Positions 1 to 14,400 of a stretch of DNA of 64,000 bases are shown here, in pieces. Source of the stretch: Isoetes taiwanensis (Eukaryota; Streptophyta; Lycopodiopsida; Isoetales; Isoetaceae); the NCBI GenBank assembly GCA_021234155.1, contig JAJEKV010000095.1:3794621-3858620 (forward strand), read 5' to 3'. A program made the translations under genes and the position numbers. A model generated the notes under the pieces. It searched no databases and was not told where the DNA came from. It was given only the letters and a program-made list of their open reading frames with translations. The number at the start of each line of letters is the position of its first letter. The stretch's first letter is position 1.

Positions 1-540
1 GTTATCAACCTTCAATGAAGTCATGCAATTCTTTTCCTGCTTTTCCATACATGCTACGCCAAAACATAAGTCACATGTTAATTTTCAAACCAGCGCAAAC
101 ACTCCACCGACTTGCTTGTCAGCCAATTCAACCACTTGTTGGATGCCGATTGCTTCGTCGCCGATTTGGTTTCTTCACACCAACCGAATCAAATCACGTC
201 TTCATGCGTAAGCCAATTTTTCATCGAGAACGCTTTGATTCAATAAGTTTGTCAAACACCAAGCATTGATCAAACCCTTTATTCTTGATCAACCCCTAAT
301 TCATCTTCTAAGCCCTCAATCTCCTACACGCCGATCTTCATCTCACATTACCATTCTTTCGTCATTTAATTCGCTTTTTTCTTTTTCATTATTATTGCTA
401 CTATCAAATCCCTTATCAAATATCATACCATTGCTTCAATCTTTAAATCTAAAGCTTCGTAAACATTATCCGAAGGTTGAACTGCTTAGTATCAATCTTT
501 TTTGTCTTATCTTTAGATGTTAAATAACTGACCTGGTGAT
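1..540. other. No recognisable gene
   Basis: AT-rich sequence with short pyrimidine-rich stretches. The only open frames are under 90 codons, overlap each other in several frames and resemble no family I know. I see no transposon end or RNA gene. Confidence 0.4.
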
Positions 541-2820
541 TTGAGTGGCAAAGAAGCAATTAGAACTTCATACTTTGAGGTTGGCATTACGCCGGGCCTT
601 ATGATTTTGTGCATTGTTCTCGATGTCGCATTGATTGGACTCATGGGATGTAACTTTGGTTTTATGTGAAAATAAATTATTTATCTCCATGTAAACTAAA
701 TTTACGATAACAATATGAGGTAAAGAGGAAGAAAGAAATATAATTATTCTCTCATTGCTGGAAGTCTCATGTTAGAAACTTTTCCTACCTACAAGAGCCC
801 GTAATTGAGTCCATAAAGAGAATGTTCGCGTAGCTCAATGCTGATAAATTTCTTGTAAAGTTATAACTCTGATATTTTATCCCCACCACGTAATAATAGG
901 GAAAGTTTTGGTCGGTATACATCGAGACATGTCTAAGAAAGTATTTATGACGGCTGTCTCTTGACATAATCCACAAATGTGCTCGTGAGGATTGTGGTAT
1001 AAAGCATGCCTCGCTGATCCGCGGCACGAATCCTCTGCTTCGCAGACATAAAGTCTACCTCGGCCCACATGATACGTAGTTATGGCGAAACCGATGCCTT
1101 CTGGGGATAAGACTCTAACATCCGCATCAAAGCCCACTGGTCTGTACAGTTCCGGAGGAAAACCTCAGAGACTGATCGATGTGTCCATTCATTAGACACG
1201 TTGAGGGATGTACCGCCATCCTCTCAAAGATGAATACAGGTAATAAGGGTCTCTGAGTCCACCTGAAACATCAATCAGCAGTCCAATCAAAGCTTTGATA
1301 AAGACAGAGTTTAATCTAAAGAGGAATAGAGGGAGCTCCATGTGACCATCTGTTTGTCTCCGATGTGCCAGTGAATCATCAATTTAAAATGAACACTCTG
1401 GCCGCGGGGACTCGGCCATTGGTGAGTTTAAGCTCCTTGGTACAATAACTGGTCGTCTTTCATGCCATCCTACTTCCCAAACAAGGCATATTGGGTGTCT
1501 TTTCGACCATTTAGCCCTGCATCGCAATAAAAGCCTCTAAGGGTCGTAGCTGTAGTTCTCCTCTAGTATGTCTTCTTCAATCTTCCCTGCTAATTTTACG
1601 CCAGCTAAACGATCTCGATGCTAGTCACTGTGGATGGTGGCGAAGGTTGTCCTGTGAACACCCCAGATCGGGGAAGGGAGGGGATTGCTTTTGACCAGGA
1701 AGTGGATCAACAAACAGGACCCATATCATGCACCAATGGTAAAGTACTTGAAGAGAGATTTTCCAACCCACAAAAAAAAAAAAAAATCGGAAACCTAAGT
1801 CGGATCGAGTTATGCTAAAAGGAGTTGATACTATTATGGCAAAAAGGGTACCCGAATGAGAAAAGTACAAAAGTGTGTATCTATCTTGATATTAGGCCAA
1901 ATCATACATCAATCTGAAGCCCTCTCGCATGAGCTTTCCAAAGAGCCCGTGATCATCCCATTCTCTACATATATCAATTCTTTTCCTCATTTTGTTCCTA
2001 GTAGATGTTTGTCACCGGAGGGGATGATCATGAACCGTATGCTATTGTCTATTATTCGGAAATCCTTCAAAGGCAATTCAATTATACATTTGGTGAACTA
2101 CTCAAAGAATCAACATCACAAAAGGTTCCTTGGGAGACATTTCCTTGAAGGTTTCCCTCACACGATACAATCTTTATGGACCATCGATATATGGAATATT
2201 TTTAATTTGCTCGAGTGCTTAGCTATCGACAAGCCCAAAGGATATACTCAAGTATTGTTCCACATTGATTTCATGATCCAATATCATCACGGGATCTCTA
2301 GGGAAAGCATGATGCCTTGTCCGACGCTTTTACGCTGAGTCAAGCCGGGTGATCCAACATTTGATCATAGATTATTCTAGGATGTGGTTGGTTCCAACTT
2401 ATTTGGTTCCAACTTATGGCCATCACCATTTGAGAGGGCATCGGGATGCATTCTTGTTAGAATCTATTCTGGACATCTCATCCTCTAATCCATTGTTCAA
2501 AATGTATTTTCACATCTTAGCTCAACATAATCTTCTGGCAAATACATTTGGACTAAGATCATTTTAACATTTGAGATGCTTTTGTTTCACTATGGATGTT
2601 TGTATATTCTTATGGTGCTTCTAGGCTTTAGATTCTTCAAAGCTTGTCATGATCCATCGATGGTCGAAGATTTTGTAGTAGCCAAGACTCTTTAACTACT
2701 TATTTGAGAATATTGGCTCAGCTCAATGGCCGCTTTCCTCAAAGTTTATTTAAATCTCTATGACATTCGCCATCTAGTGAAGGCTCCAAAGACATCTTAC
2801 TCCTAGTCTTCTTTTAATCA
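541..2820 (+). other. Probable decayed retroelement sequence
   Basis: No intact gene. A 160-codon open frame at 1856-2338 and a 72-codon one at 2349-2567 lie on the plus strand just upstream of the Gypsy integrase relic and in the same orientation, so they may be remnants of the upstream polyprotein. I cannot align them to protease or reverse transcriptase motifs by eye. A poly-A run lies near 1772-1785. Confidence 0.3.
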
Positions 2821-2829
2821 CAAGCCTTG

Positions 2830-3870
2830 TTCCGCATGGATTGGAAGAGCATTTTTGTGGATTTTATTTTGAGCCGGCACTTTTTGAGGTCATGATGCCA
2901 TCATGCTCATTGTTGATTGTTTCTCTAAGATGACTCATTTTATTTCTTGTAACATCACTATCACTAGCGAGGAAATATCCAATCCTCTTTTTTGTGAAGT
3001 AGTAGATTCCCATAGCTTGATAGACGCCATCGCCAATGATCCCCGGACTCGCTCAGTTTTGCAAGTTTGTGAAGCGACTTTTTGGAGCTATTGGCATATT
3101 GATTACTCGTGAACTTCCTGGCCATCATTTAGAAAGTGGGAAAGCATAGTGCACTAATTAGACTGAACAATATTTGCGTTAATTTATCGCTTGCCAATAG
3201 ATGGATCGATTGCCTTTCATTAACCGTGTTTGCTCACAATGACTCAAAGATATGCTTTTACTTCGCTAGACGCTTATTCTTTCTACTCCCGGTCAAAGAT
3301 CCTTGTTGGTTTCTTTAATGTCTAATGATATGACTCTATTAATCCCAGTGTTGAACCTCTGAAATTTTAAGTTCTTCTTTAGACACACTAATGCCGCCAA
3401 TATTATGTTGATTTACATCGCTAAGAAGCTCCTACAGAGTTCATGTTGGTGACCTTATTTTCCTTCCGCTAGGGACCTCCTACCGCGACGTCCCCGCAAC
3501 AAGCATGACTATCGCTGGTTATTGAATCACAATATAGACGATGAGTTCTCTTCAATTGTTCATCTATATCCAAGATTTCATGTTTCACCACATTGGAACC
3601 ATACACATCTCAACCTCTTAGTGAGGTCCTCCCACACCTCTACTAATGGAAATTTCTATGATCATGAGGAGTTTGAGATTGTGGACTCTAAAGCTTCTAC
3701 ATCGACAGGTTGTATTACTTTGTCGACATTGTAAAAGGATATTCTTCAAGCTTATGTAACCTCGAAAACCTCGCAGAGAATCTGAACAATGTTCTAAAAA
3801 TTTATGGAGTTTACTAACGCTACTAGGATAAAACAAGTCCAAGTACTCCACCTCTAACTATTATACTTTC
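2830..3870 (+). pseudogene. Ty3/Gypsy polyprotein relic: integrase and C-terminal region
   Basis: The open stretch at about 2903-3112 translates to VDCFSKMTHFI followed by a TITSEE-like segment. This is the start of the Gypsy integrase core, where the family reads VDRFSKMAHFI; the Asp of VD is the first catalytic residue. The codons just upstream (GHDAIML) also fit the family. Further on, several stops and frame changes interrupt the core, and the second Asp and the Glu cannot be read in one frame. Downstream fragments around 3520-3860 resemble the chromodomain-linker part of Gypsy polyproteins (CFTTLEPYTSQPL). The element is dead, and I found no LTR pair around it. Integrase identity is likely; lineage is unknown. 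Confidence 0.6.
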
Positions 3871-4220
3871 GTACATATGAATATGGTTGTCGCCATCGAG
3901 AAGTTCCAACCAATTGTTTGTCTATATCCAATATTTCATGTTTCACTATTGCAACCATACACATCTAAACCTCTCAATTAGTTCTTGTGACATCTCTACC
4001 AATGAAAATTGATGATTAGGAGGAGTTTGAGATTTTGTATACTTTTGTATTGCTTTGTCGATTGAAGGATATTCTTCAAGTGATCTAACCTGTGGAACCT
4101 ACAAAGAACCGACACTAATACACCCAAATATTTGTGGAGTTTCATTATGTTACCCGGATTAGCCAAGTCCAACTACTTCTAGCTCTAGCTCGGATGACCA
4201 TACAGTTGTTGACGATGTGG
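3552..4220 (+). repeat. Diverged tandem duplication, period about 358 bp
   Basis: The segment starting CAATTGTTCATCTATATCCA at 3552 recurs at about 3910 (CAATTGTTTGTCTATATCCA). Similarity continues through the ATTTCATGTTTCAC, CATACACATCT and GGAGTTTGAGATT blocks. It duplicates the tail of the Gypsy relic, and the copies differ by many substitutions and small indels, so the duplication is old. Confidence 0.6.
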
Positions 4221-6080
4221 AGCTTATACACCAACGATCTTTGCATCTGCTTTCTTTTGCGTAAAATCTTGATGCCAATTAGTGTATGATCGGGCCGAAT
4301 CGTATAATGACAACAAGTACTCAAACCGGGCTAATTACAAATTGATACTCTAAAAGATGTTGATGTTTTAGCAAGAGCTATACTCCAACAACCTCTCGCT
4401 TTTTTATTTTTTTGCAGAATATTAAATGCCGGTTAGTATATAACAGTAGTGATCAAGCCAAATTAGATAATAATAACAATAAATGCACAAATTGAACTAA
4501 ACCTTTTCCAAAACGGTAATGAGACTTAAAATTCATTCAAGAGCAATAATACATGTACATGGTCACTCCCTTGGATTTATCTCTTTGTAAATAAGAGGAA
4601 TACCACTGTAGAAATTTTTTAAAAATATGGATCATATGATCTTAAACAGATTATAGTTATTTTATGCATGCTTCCGCCTTTTTCAACATAGTTCTTCAAC
4701 ATTCAAAATGCATAAAGGAAACCGTCGGCCATTAATGTAGAGGGCACCTTGTGAATACTTCAACCTTCCCATTGTTATATATAGAGATTGGCCTCTGCTC
4801 ACAAGCTTTCACCACTATCTTTCGTACTCAAAGATATAATGTCTTCTTCTCGCAATAATAAAACCTCGTAAAAATTGTTCTTCATCTCCTTCTCCAATAA
4901 TAAAAACTCAGAAAGTCGCTTCTTCATCTTCAATGGTCAAGGGCTGAATGAATCCTACAAATCATGTGCAATTCAATTCGTAAAATAAAACTCAAGGATC
5001 ACAATGTAATAATTTTGGATAAGATGACCGCACTCACGAGCTATGGTTTTTCCCCCCGAGCGGATCATGCCTCGGTTTTCTTCCTTTTATACCTCCGCAT
5101 TTGGAATCCAATGAATCTCATGTGCAGGCTCTATCATTGCCGAAATTACCAAGTAAAACCGCCGCGGAAGCACCGAGATGGCATAGAACATTGAAGAACG
5201 GTTTCCATCTTTTAGCATCGTGGCTTGTGGCTTGACCATAGCATTAGGGTTCAGATTTTGGTTTCGGTTATTCTTGGCCCACCGAAAACATCTACATGTA
5301 GCCATAGCATATGGAAAAATAAAATTTGTGAGGGAAAACCATTGGCTTTATGTTTGACTCTGACGAAAATATAGTATATGTCCGCTACATGGTAATGGTG
5401 CAAAACCAAGGGGCATAAAAAGGGAATATGGAAAAGGTAACAGAACTCCTCGCCTCCGCCCGATAATAATGGCGAGTCCCTTGATGACCTATTTTTCTTT
5501 TTTCATTTAAATTAGTGCTCCAAATATAACAAGAACACTCATTAGCGAGTAGATGTTTCCGCCTTTTTTTGCATTTTCAGATTCAGTTCCCTTCATCATG
5601 ATTATGGTTGATGGTGGTGGGATACTTCGGATAAAAAGATATGGATATATATATGATCCTTTTGTGGCAAGTCAAGTTTACCTTTTGCGTGAAATGGTGA
5701 CATAAGGGTAATTGCTTTAAGACTACCTTGTTAATTGAAGGAATGAAGAAAGGATAAATTATTTTAGCAAGATAATGTGGACAAGGAGGATGTGGAGATC
5801 ATGGAGACATGTAGATAATCTAGCCAAAGATGGACTCAATAATGACCTCACAACCATACATGTTTCCCTTCAAAAGTGCTCCTCGAACTTAACAGCTCTG
5901 AAACTTCACCGACTTCTCGAGCTAGTTTCATCCAGTTCTTTTATCTTGTGAACTACTGCATTGTTGAAGAAATATTGTGTTCAGCTGGTGTCCTCAAATT
6001 TTAAGTCAATTGCTGCTTGATTTCAAATAAGTCTCTGCTTTTCCCCGAGAGGATAAGCGGGTGACTTGTACTAGGACCAA
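4221..6080. other. No gene; possible decayed LTR with TATA motif
   Basis: Two diverged copies of a segment beginning near 4230 and 4380 lie in tandem. At about 4774-4783 a TTATATATAG motif precedes a pyrimidine-rich leader, as in many plant LTR promoters, and the position downstream of the Gypsy relic would suit a remnant 3' LTR. I could not find a matching 5' LTR. No coding frame is convincing. Confidence 0.3.
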
Positions 6081-8480
6081 ACATGTTATGTTGACCCCTT
6101 GTGGGTCAACACAGGTATTGTACATATGAATATGGTCATCACATAAATGTGAACGTTAGTTGCATGGAGCAAGTTTTGAGCTTGCAGCTTTAAAATTACA
6201 AAGACATCCTTTGCAAGTGAGCTGACAATGCTTCTTATCTTGATGATATTGTCTTGCATCTTCTTCATATATGGAAACTTATATCTAGAGGCACCTAATT
6301 TTGTCAAAGCATTCCGGTTCAACGCCAATCTTGACCCTTCTAGCCTCAACCTCCCAGATTCCCTTCCGTCGTGATCAAGTATTACCAGTTTCTAACAGAT
6401 TCTTCGCGATATTACTTCATATTTTCACGTAATTTTCATTTGTTGATATTGGATTACTTAATGCACGCCAGACGAGGTTTATGACGCATGTATGACGAGT
6501 ACGGAGTTGCTGAAAGGCGCCGAGTTCAAGTACGTCCCGAGAAAAAATTACGCCGGAATCTTGACAGGCGGCATTACGATCTAATACACCGATGGTTTAA
6601 ATTTCTACTTAAGACCAGACACTTTGGGCTGCTTCTTTCTCATCTCTTGGTTGTTTCGGCAGAGTTCTTGTGGTAAATCCTAAAACAGAGAAGAAGCCCG
6701 GTGGTTCAAAGAGTGGCCATGCTACACTGGGAGCATCCAAATCCGTCGCCTTTAACCCCAAGAAAGACAAAAAAAAATTTAAAAGAGCCACAAGCGGATG
6801 TAGCCGAAGTCTAAAATAGAAAAATGATAATGCTTCAACCAAGATTTTGCAAACTCGATGGCTTGGTGCGCACCTCAGATTTGGAGGGTGAAAGTTTATC
6901 TGATTATACTATTAAAGCTTGGATCTGGTCGAAAACTAGAAGTAAGAGGGGCCGATTTTTCTACCTGCAGGTATTGCTGATGAAATGCAACTCACAGGGT
7001 CACGATCAGAACAGCAGTCGGTTCTGCAACAGCGATAACAAGATCTATCAATACATGATAGTGCATGCAATGGAGATCTTAAAATTACCTCTTTTCTCTC
7101 TCTCAAAAGCTCTGTTCTTCAGGCGGGCTCAGATTGAAGCCGCTATAATAAAAGCTATGGCTTCAACCTTAGATTTGCGCCATATCCGACCCTGCAAATC
7201 GGCTTGCTCCTACCTTGGCCCGAATCTGGTTGCCACATTGGCTGCCTTGGATATCCAAGAAATAAAAGAAGAGAAATCCCTACAAAAACAACTGCCGGAC
7301 TCGATAACGAAGAACGAGTTTACCCCGCCCGGCAGAAAGGCCACATTGCTCTTGGTCGCGGGCGATCATGCCTAAATAGCTCGTTGTTCTTGGTATGATA
7401 GGCTGAACCTCGCTTTGAATGCCGAGAAGGGCTCGAAGAAGAGGCAAGACGGCAGGGGCTAAGCGGCGCCGCTCCAGAAAATGCGGGAAGTTTTTCCGCC
7501 AAATAAAATTAAAGGAATATGGACGTAATTTAAACCATCCGTGTATTACGTTTATGTTCTTGACAATGATTTCTTCAAGCAACATTTTCATAACCCTTCC
7601 ACCACTGCAGTGGATCATCACAACAAAGAGCTGGAAGAGTTGGATCGATGTGCCTTGGAAAATGGTTTAGGCTCTACACAGATGAAACTTACGTGAACGA
7701 GATTTTGTTGAGCTTCTTCTTCTGAAGTAGACTTGCAGGTAGCTTATAAAATGCTACTGCTTTTAGAGAAAATTAAATTACTCATAGTTTCCTTCTGTTG
7801 GAGCATGCCAATATTTGTCGTCCCTGCGTATTTGTGGAAGATACATTCCCATCCCTGCTTTTGTAATTGATAGAGAAGTTCTGCTTCATTTTGTTAATTA
7901 AAATTAACCATTTCTGCACATCTACAAATAAATGAAATGCAAAAAAAAATCTTTTCAATGTCGAATTGAATGGCAAGAGACATATAAAATAGCTCCCCTA
8001 TTTTTTTTATATTCCAATCGTATATAAAGTGCCAACCCATTAGCCCTTAATTTTTTTTTGCTGAGATCAAGTCTCAACCATTGGTTGTTGTGGTGTTACC
8101 CACCAATAACACATTGAGGGCACATAAACAACTGGTTTGTTATGCCAAATGGCCATAAACACCGCTTGTCTACGGAGAATGCCATAAAACTTTCGGGGCT
8201 GCGTGAGGCGAATAACACCCTAGAACTCAAGCGTTTATGGCCTCCAGCCCTTAATTGTTATAATAGGCCATAACACCCTTGTTCCAGGCCCTCCCGTATT
8301 TTTGGCATATGCTTCACAAAGGTATGATTCAACTAATACCTTCAATTCAACGCAAAAAGTTGGCCTTCTATACGATGTATTATATGCATGTAACGAGCAG
8401 TTGTCAAATACGAAGGATATACCACCAGCGCTGAGTAAGACACAGATACATCTACATGATGTTCATTTTTCTCCACATAA
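6081..8480. other. Unidentified region downstream of ExAD, including a 183-codon ORF
   Basis: The longest open frame (6824-7375, plus) encodes a basic 183-residue protein with no motif I recognise and no splice context. Overlapping frames on both strands at 7204-7670 are similarly featureless. 8040-8290 contains repeated CCATAA-type words (GGCCATAAACACC, GGCCATAACACCC) and looks like a small repeat. I make no functional call here. Confidence 0.3.
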
Positions 8481-8483
8481 AAG

Positions 8484-11400
8484 TTACAATTGAGCTGAAC
8501 AACTTTTTGGGATGCCGAATTCTTTTCCTGTACTGCCCTGTGTTGCTTGCCATCTGCCAATATGCAATTTGTAATGCAGGATCTGCATGGTTCACCCATC
8601 CACATCTTTAGTCTCCTATACTAACAGCTTTACACAAGGATCAAGATTACCTGTATCAGAGTAGCCAACACATCATCCCCCTCCAGTGTTTCATACTGAA
8701 TAGCCCATTCTGGTCTATGATTCCATTGCTCTTTCTGCCTACTTGCCTCCAGCATGATAGCATCACGGTATGTAAATCTTTGCCACAGACCTTGAACAGC
8801 TGCTAGCTTAGCACCCACTTCTTCTTCAGTGAAATTCTGTAAAATAAATGAAGGCTGCTTACGCAAAAATATAATAACAATATTAAAATGGAAAAAAGGG
8901 TATTGTGATCAATTTCAAGGCATGGAGTTATGCAAGGTATGAGGCAGCCCAAGAGCCCTAATGTTTTACCCGTAATATAGACACCATTTGTGGTAAGTCA
9001 TTCTCAGCAATTCGCACCGCAAAGCTTCCATAGTCAAGAAACCCTTCATAGGGTAAATATATCCCATCCTTCAATAAAAAAGGCAACAATCGTTAAAAGA
9101 GTTCAATTCATTCAGTGGTTTTCAAATAGTAGTGACTATCTTGAACTTGCCTGTATTATGACAGGAATGCAACCATGCAATATGCTGTCTTCCATGCGCC
9201 CGCTCCATCCATCACCAGGTAACACTCCACAAAATCGAGAGCTTGAAAGATCCAAACCATAGTTAGGACTCCTTTTATTAGTCACAATTACACCGGTCTG
9301 TGCTTGGCGCCCAAGTTTTCCTTCCTTATTTGGGGAGGAGCCAAATTCGTACGCTAATTTCTGCCTAATACCCATACTGTATCTGCAAAGAAGAATATCT
9401 GACATGGTAAATTGAAAAGCCTTGTGTATTATACTCATAATGTGAAGAAAAGTAATACTCGTTCTGTAGTCGTCCATTTTCATAAGCATTGCCAAGGTTG
9501 CCATTAAAATAAAAGAGAGTTTTCCTGTCTTGCTGATGTCTGAAGGATCCAACAATAATTAAGGAAATATAAATAAAGTCAGGGCCAGCATTCTGTTCCT
9601 TGTTTCTTAGAAGCTATTTCTATATATAATCAATATCAATTGTCAAAATTATTTAAGCTGTAAGGTACCTTGCCCAAAGTCGTTCAGAAATAAGACTAGG
9701 ATTTGGAACTTTCCAAGCTGGTAACACAATGTCCTTCTCAGGATCATAGCAAGGGTGTGAACCTCTCCACTCTTTGGGAATAGGATCCCAGTTATCTGGA
9801 AGATAACCAGTGGTAGAGTAATTGTGTTTAGAATTGGTATTGCCCCAGTGCGTAAGCATTATGCTGTTCCAAATCTCCTTAGGTGCAGCGCAGGCCCCTT
9901 CATCCCAAGGAAAGAACTATGACACAACGTTATGAAATGTCAGTATCAAAAAGTGGGTTATCTAACAAGTCTTGGATTAATAATCAAAGTTTTACATTGC
10001 ACATTTGTAAATATGTGACAATCTATTACGAAACTGGGAGATAAATAATTGCAACTTTGTTTTAGGTCGCAGTAGACAACCACTAGTAAACTCCAAATTT
10101 TAGGATGTCATAGTTCTTGATGTTGGATCATATCTATAATTTGCAACGTGCCAACTATTTACTTACATCTGTCTATTTATAAATAGAGGTATGCTTTTTA
10201 AATAAGAAGAAAGAGAATATCTTCTAGCTTTCAGAGGGGCTCACCCAAATATGATTACGACCCTCTGATTGGTTCCAGAATGGATAGCTTTTAGTTATGA
10301 ACTTATATGCTCGTTTATACATGTCCCCTGAAAAATAAACTCTCCGTCCCAAATAATTCTGTGAGACAAAAGGAGCAGAATGTTAAGCAGCAGAGTAAAG
10401 TACATAATAAATTATTCAACAGCAATCAAAGAGAAAGCTCAGTTGGGTACCCGAATAGACAAGTGGGGTGCATGATCAGCACGTGCAATTGCACATGCAC
10501 CTAGAACAGGTACATAGAAAAAGTCTGCCTCATCGCCATTAGTTGTACGATGGGGACTGGATAGGAGGGTCTCATAGAGTGCTACCTGTTAAACCGAACA
10601 CTGGAAATAAGTTCGTGCTGCTTTCTGTTGTTTTTATACAAGCTGTCTTTAGCCATCTGTACAAGGTTGCTGAACGGACTATTCAAAACATAGACATTTT
10701 CTAAAGGACCGGATGAAAGATTGGAAATTGGACCCATGGCACAAGTCTTTGTATCTGTTTGCAAGCCCAGGGTGATAAAACTTTGGCACGTGGTTAGAGA
10801 TTTGAGGTTTATGAGCACAGAAAGCATATAGCCTTTAGTTCTTCTAACATCTTTGATGGTTGATTGGTTTACATAACAGCTTTGTATATGCCAGTTAGGT
10901 TCCCATTTTATACATGTGGCAGATACTACATTTTAGCAGATATCACCATATCAGATCTCTACAGTATAATTTACTTTATCTATACAAGATTAATAACGCA
11001 CCTCAGCACCATAAAGTTGGTCACTCCATAATGTTGCATTACGTTCATCATACACTCTATTGACACATAAGAACTTGAAATGGCGTCCCTGCAAATTGCG
11101 ATTGAATAAGTCCTGTTGAAAAGTTTTATTTATCAAAGTAAGGGAAATTCTTGGGTAGATTAAAACACAAGTCACCTCCAACAAGTGACTGTTATATTCT
11201 GGAGGAAGATCATAAACATAGATTAATGGCCGCTTCTTCTGCACGGATAGACTCTGCAAGTCTCCACCAATTCCCATGGATTTATTGACCCACCTAATCT
11301 GAGCAGAATTTTGGACCCAGCTCGGCTGTGCCGTTACAGAAGGGATGCTGCAATCAATACCAAACCACCCTGCATTGCACTGCAATTATGCCATCACAGA

Positions 11401-14400
11401 CAAAGCTGATGATGCTTTAGTTTAATAAAAGAGCTATATTAAAAAAACGAACTGCATAATTCTAGTTTATTTCATGTACAATTAGAAGAACTACCTAAGA
11501 AAAATAGGATCTAAATTTAAATCCCATCCTAATTTCCAAGCTATCACTCAAGTATGAAGATTTTATTACACCTTTGGTGTTATTCTCGTCCCTTACACAA
11601 GTATATTCTGTTTCCACTATCATTTTCTCTTAGAAACCTCCAAAGTGCCATAATTAGTTGAAACAGTGATATGGCATCCAAAAGAGACAATGAAACACAT
11701 TCAATCCCTCTTAAATTACATCAAAGCCCAGCAGATGAGATGAAAAAGAAAAAGCAGTTTAACTGCTGACATGAGACCCCAGAATATGGCTCGTAAAGGA
11801 GATGAAAGCCCACAGAATAAAACCTGATTAGTGATACTGCGGAACATCATGCTTCGGCATCTGCCATGTCAAATTTACGTATACCTTCTCTATGTCAGGT
11901 CTAACCAACTAAAATAACTTATGCTTAAAGCGGCAAGTATGATGGAACACTGTCCAGTTCTTTCTTATATGTATCTTTTTGGTGGATGGGAAAACTTTTG
12001 TCTTAACATTTCTCTTCTGTCTAGAAGAAGAAAACGAACAGTAAAGGAAAAACATAAGCAGTCCTTTAAAAAAGACAACAAGTCTGACAATTAAGCCACT
12101 GACCAAGAAGACGACAAAAGTTTCGTGATTTCATCATTTTAGTATTTTCTTTTTTTCATTTTTATGCAACATCTCTAGGAGACTGCAAATGCGCCCCTAG
12201 CTGAAGATGATTGGTGTATATTTGGTCTCATAGACCCAAGCAGTCTGCCGTAGAAGTTAATAATATAATCTTTCTTTACTTATCGTCAATGCCAGCTTTG
12301 GAAGCCCTTGCTTTCCTGATGGCCTTCAGCATCATTTATTGGCACAATTCGCGAGCAAAGAGAGCTCAAAGTGAATTGGTTTTCAATGCATCGTGAGCTT
12401 GCATGCACCCGCAGCCCCTTCTTTTTCATGGACCAGCAAGTGGAGGTGGTCTCTCATTATACTTACCTGGGTGTGCAATTTAAGGGTCCCATCTTTAGCA
12501 TGAAAGATGCAGCATACGCAAGACTCACAAAAGGAAATGTTTCCAAGCGGATTTTCAGGATGTCCCAGCAAAGCTTCATCCTTTCAATACCTTAGTCAGG
12601 CCAATGGGCTCAAATAGAGAGACTGCAAATCTATTTTCAGTCTCTCTATTAGCCTCTGTGATTATGAGCAAGCCTCTGTGCCATATCCAATCAGATTAGC
12701 AGAATTTTCAGCCACTCCTCTGCAATTGGATGCAGCATTCCAGTTAGTCTTCTTTGTTGCATAAAGTGCACCAGCTTGGGTCCTCACAGCAGGGTCAATG
12801 CGGGCTTCCATGGATTGCTCTCAAGAATTCGAAACAGTTGGCTGAAAAGGGAGTCCAAGAATGTTGGTACGCAAAGGCATCACAATGGGCTGCCTCGTTG
12901 GGATTCAGGTTTGGGAAATCTGCCTCCCTTCCAATATAACATGGCTGCTGCCAATACTGCGGTAAACCCTAGAGCTAAAAAGAGACTTCAAAAAAATAAG
13001 AATCAGCTCATATGACAGGATTTGGAAATTCGTATTAAGGACATGGATCGTTTTAGTTCTTCTTTTTTATTTTATGCGATATCTCTAGGAGGCTGCAATT
13101 ACGCCCCTAGCTGTACGAGATTGGTGTATATTTGGTCTCAGAGACCCAAGTGGTCTCTCGTAGATGTTAATATAATCTTTCTCTATTTATTTCTTTCTTT
13201 GGCCCCATGGCCTGTGATGCAGGGACGACTTCTGCTATGGATAATGGACCTATTGCATCAAGACTTTACTCCTACCATCCCAGGCACATAGTAATAACTA
13301 AACCCTATATGCCTACAGGGTCAAACTTATAAAACCTATGCGAAATACTGATATCATAATATAAGCCCAGTTCCCAGAGGCTAAACATCAACGAGGTTGG
13401 CGATGGCAAATCAATATTCTCCATATCAATTTCTGCAGATTCAATTTTCTGTCTGTCATTCAAGTGCAATAACATGGGCCAGCTTTCTAGGAAATATCAG
13501 GAAATGTGTTATTTGACCAACACTTTTTATCTGGAAGTAGAGGATTGATTGAATTCAGCTCAAAACCTATGCTCTGATAAAACTGGCGAGCACAAACATA
13601 TCGCACTTCTGCATAATGTGGTTCTTAATTTGTACTTGGTCATTTAGTTAATGATGTCAAATATCTCCATCATGTTGAAAGGAATGCAGTGAGCAATGAT
13701 TTTAAGTATAAGATCCGGGTAGGAAAGAAAATTACCTGACAGAATCCACCACTACAGAATCCATTTCCTGAGCACTGATTTATGCATACACATTCAGTAG
13801 GTTTCTCACAAAGAGTGCCTGCAGTACAGTCATACTTGCAGTGACAAAGCTCTTTTGTTTTAATTTTACCATTGTAGTAGTCTACAGGATCTATATTGCA
13901 CCAGCCTACTTTCTGACTTGCATTTGCATACAAAGTGGTGAAATCGTTCTTGGACCAGTCAACTTCTGTTCCTCTGCACATATCACCAGAATAGTTGATG
14001 TTTGGTATGCAATAGATCTTAATTCTTCTAGATAGATTCAGACAAATGTTCATTATATTTGCCTAGAGCTGCTGCAGAAAACTCGCTATCAAAAGTGCAA
14101 GGTGCGATTGCTAACTTATTGGGTGTCAGAAGTAGAAGTTGTGTCAAAGTGATGAATGTTTAATTTAAAGGTAAAAATAGGGATGGATTCTAAATTAACA
14201 AGTACTTGCACGTTACCTGACTAAGAATCCACAGTATTCCCCGACTGGCCGTTCTGGATACATTGAACCATCTCCACAGAAACATCTTGCTGTTCGTGTG
14301 TCACATTGTGCTGAACATATAGAAACCCTCCACCCCCCATAAGGCCATCCTTCAACTGGGGGGTCGTTACATTCTAAATTTTGCTGAACCTCGCAAGATT

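Noticed and set aside
6824..7375. 183-codon ORF as a confident gene
   Set aside because: No domain, no splice structure, and comparable overlapping frames on both strands; kept only as an unidentified region.
10582..10827. 81-codon minus-strand ORF as an ExAD exon
   Set aside because: Its frame does not match the family. The true exon is 10585-10451 in another frame, fixed by phase and by the EADFFYVPVL motif.
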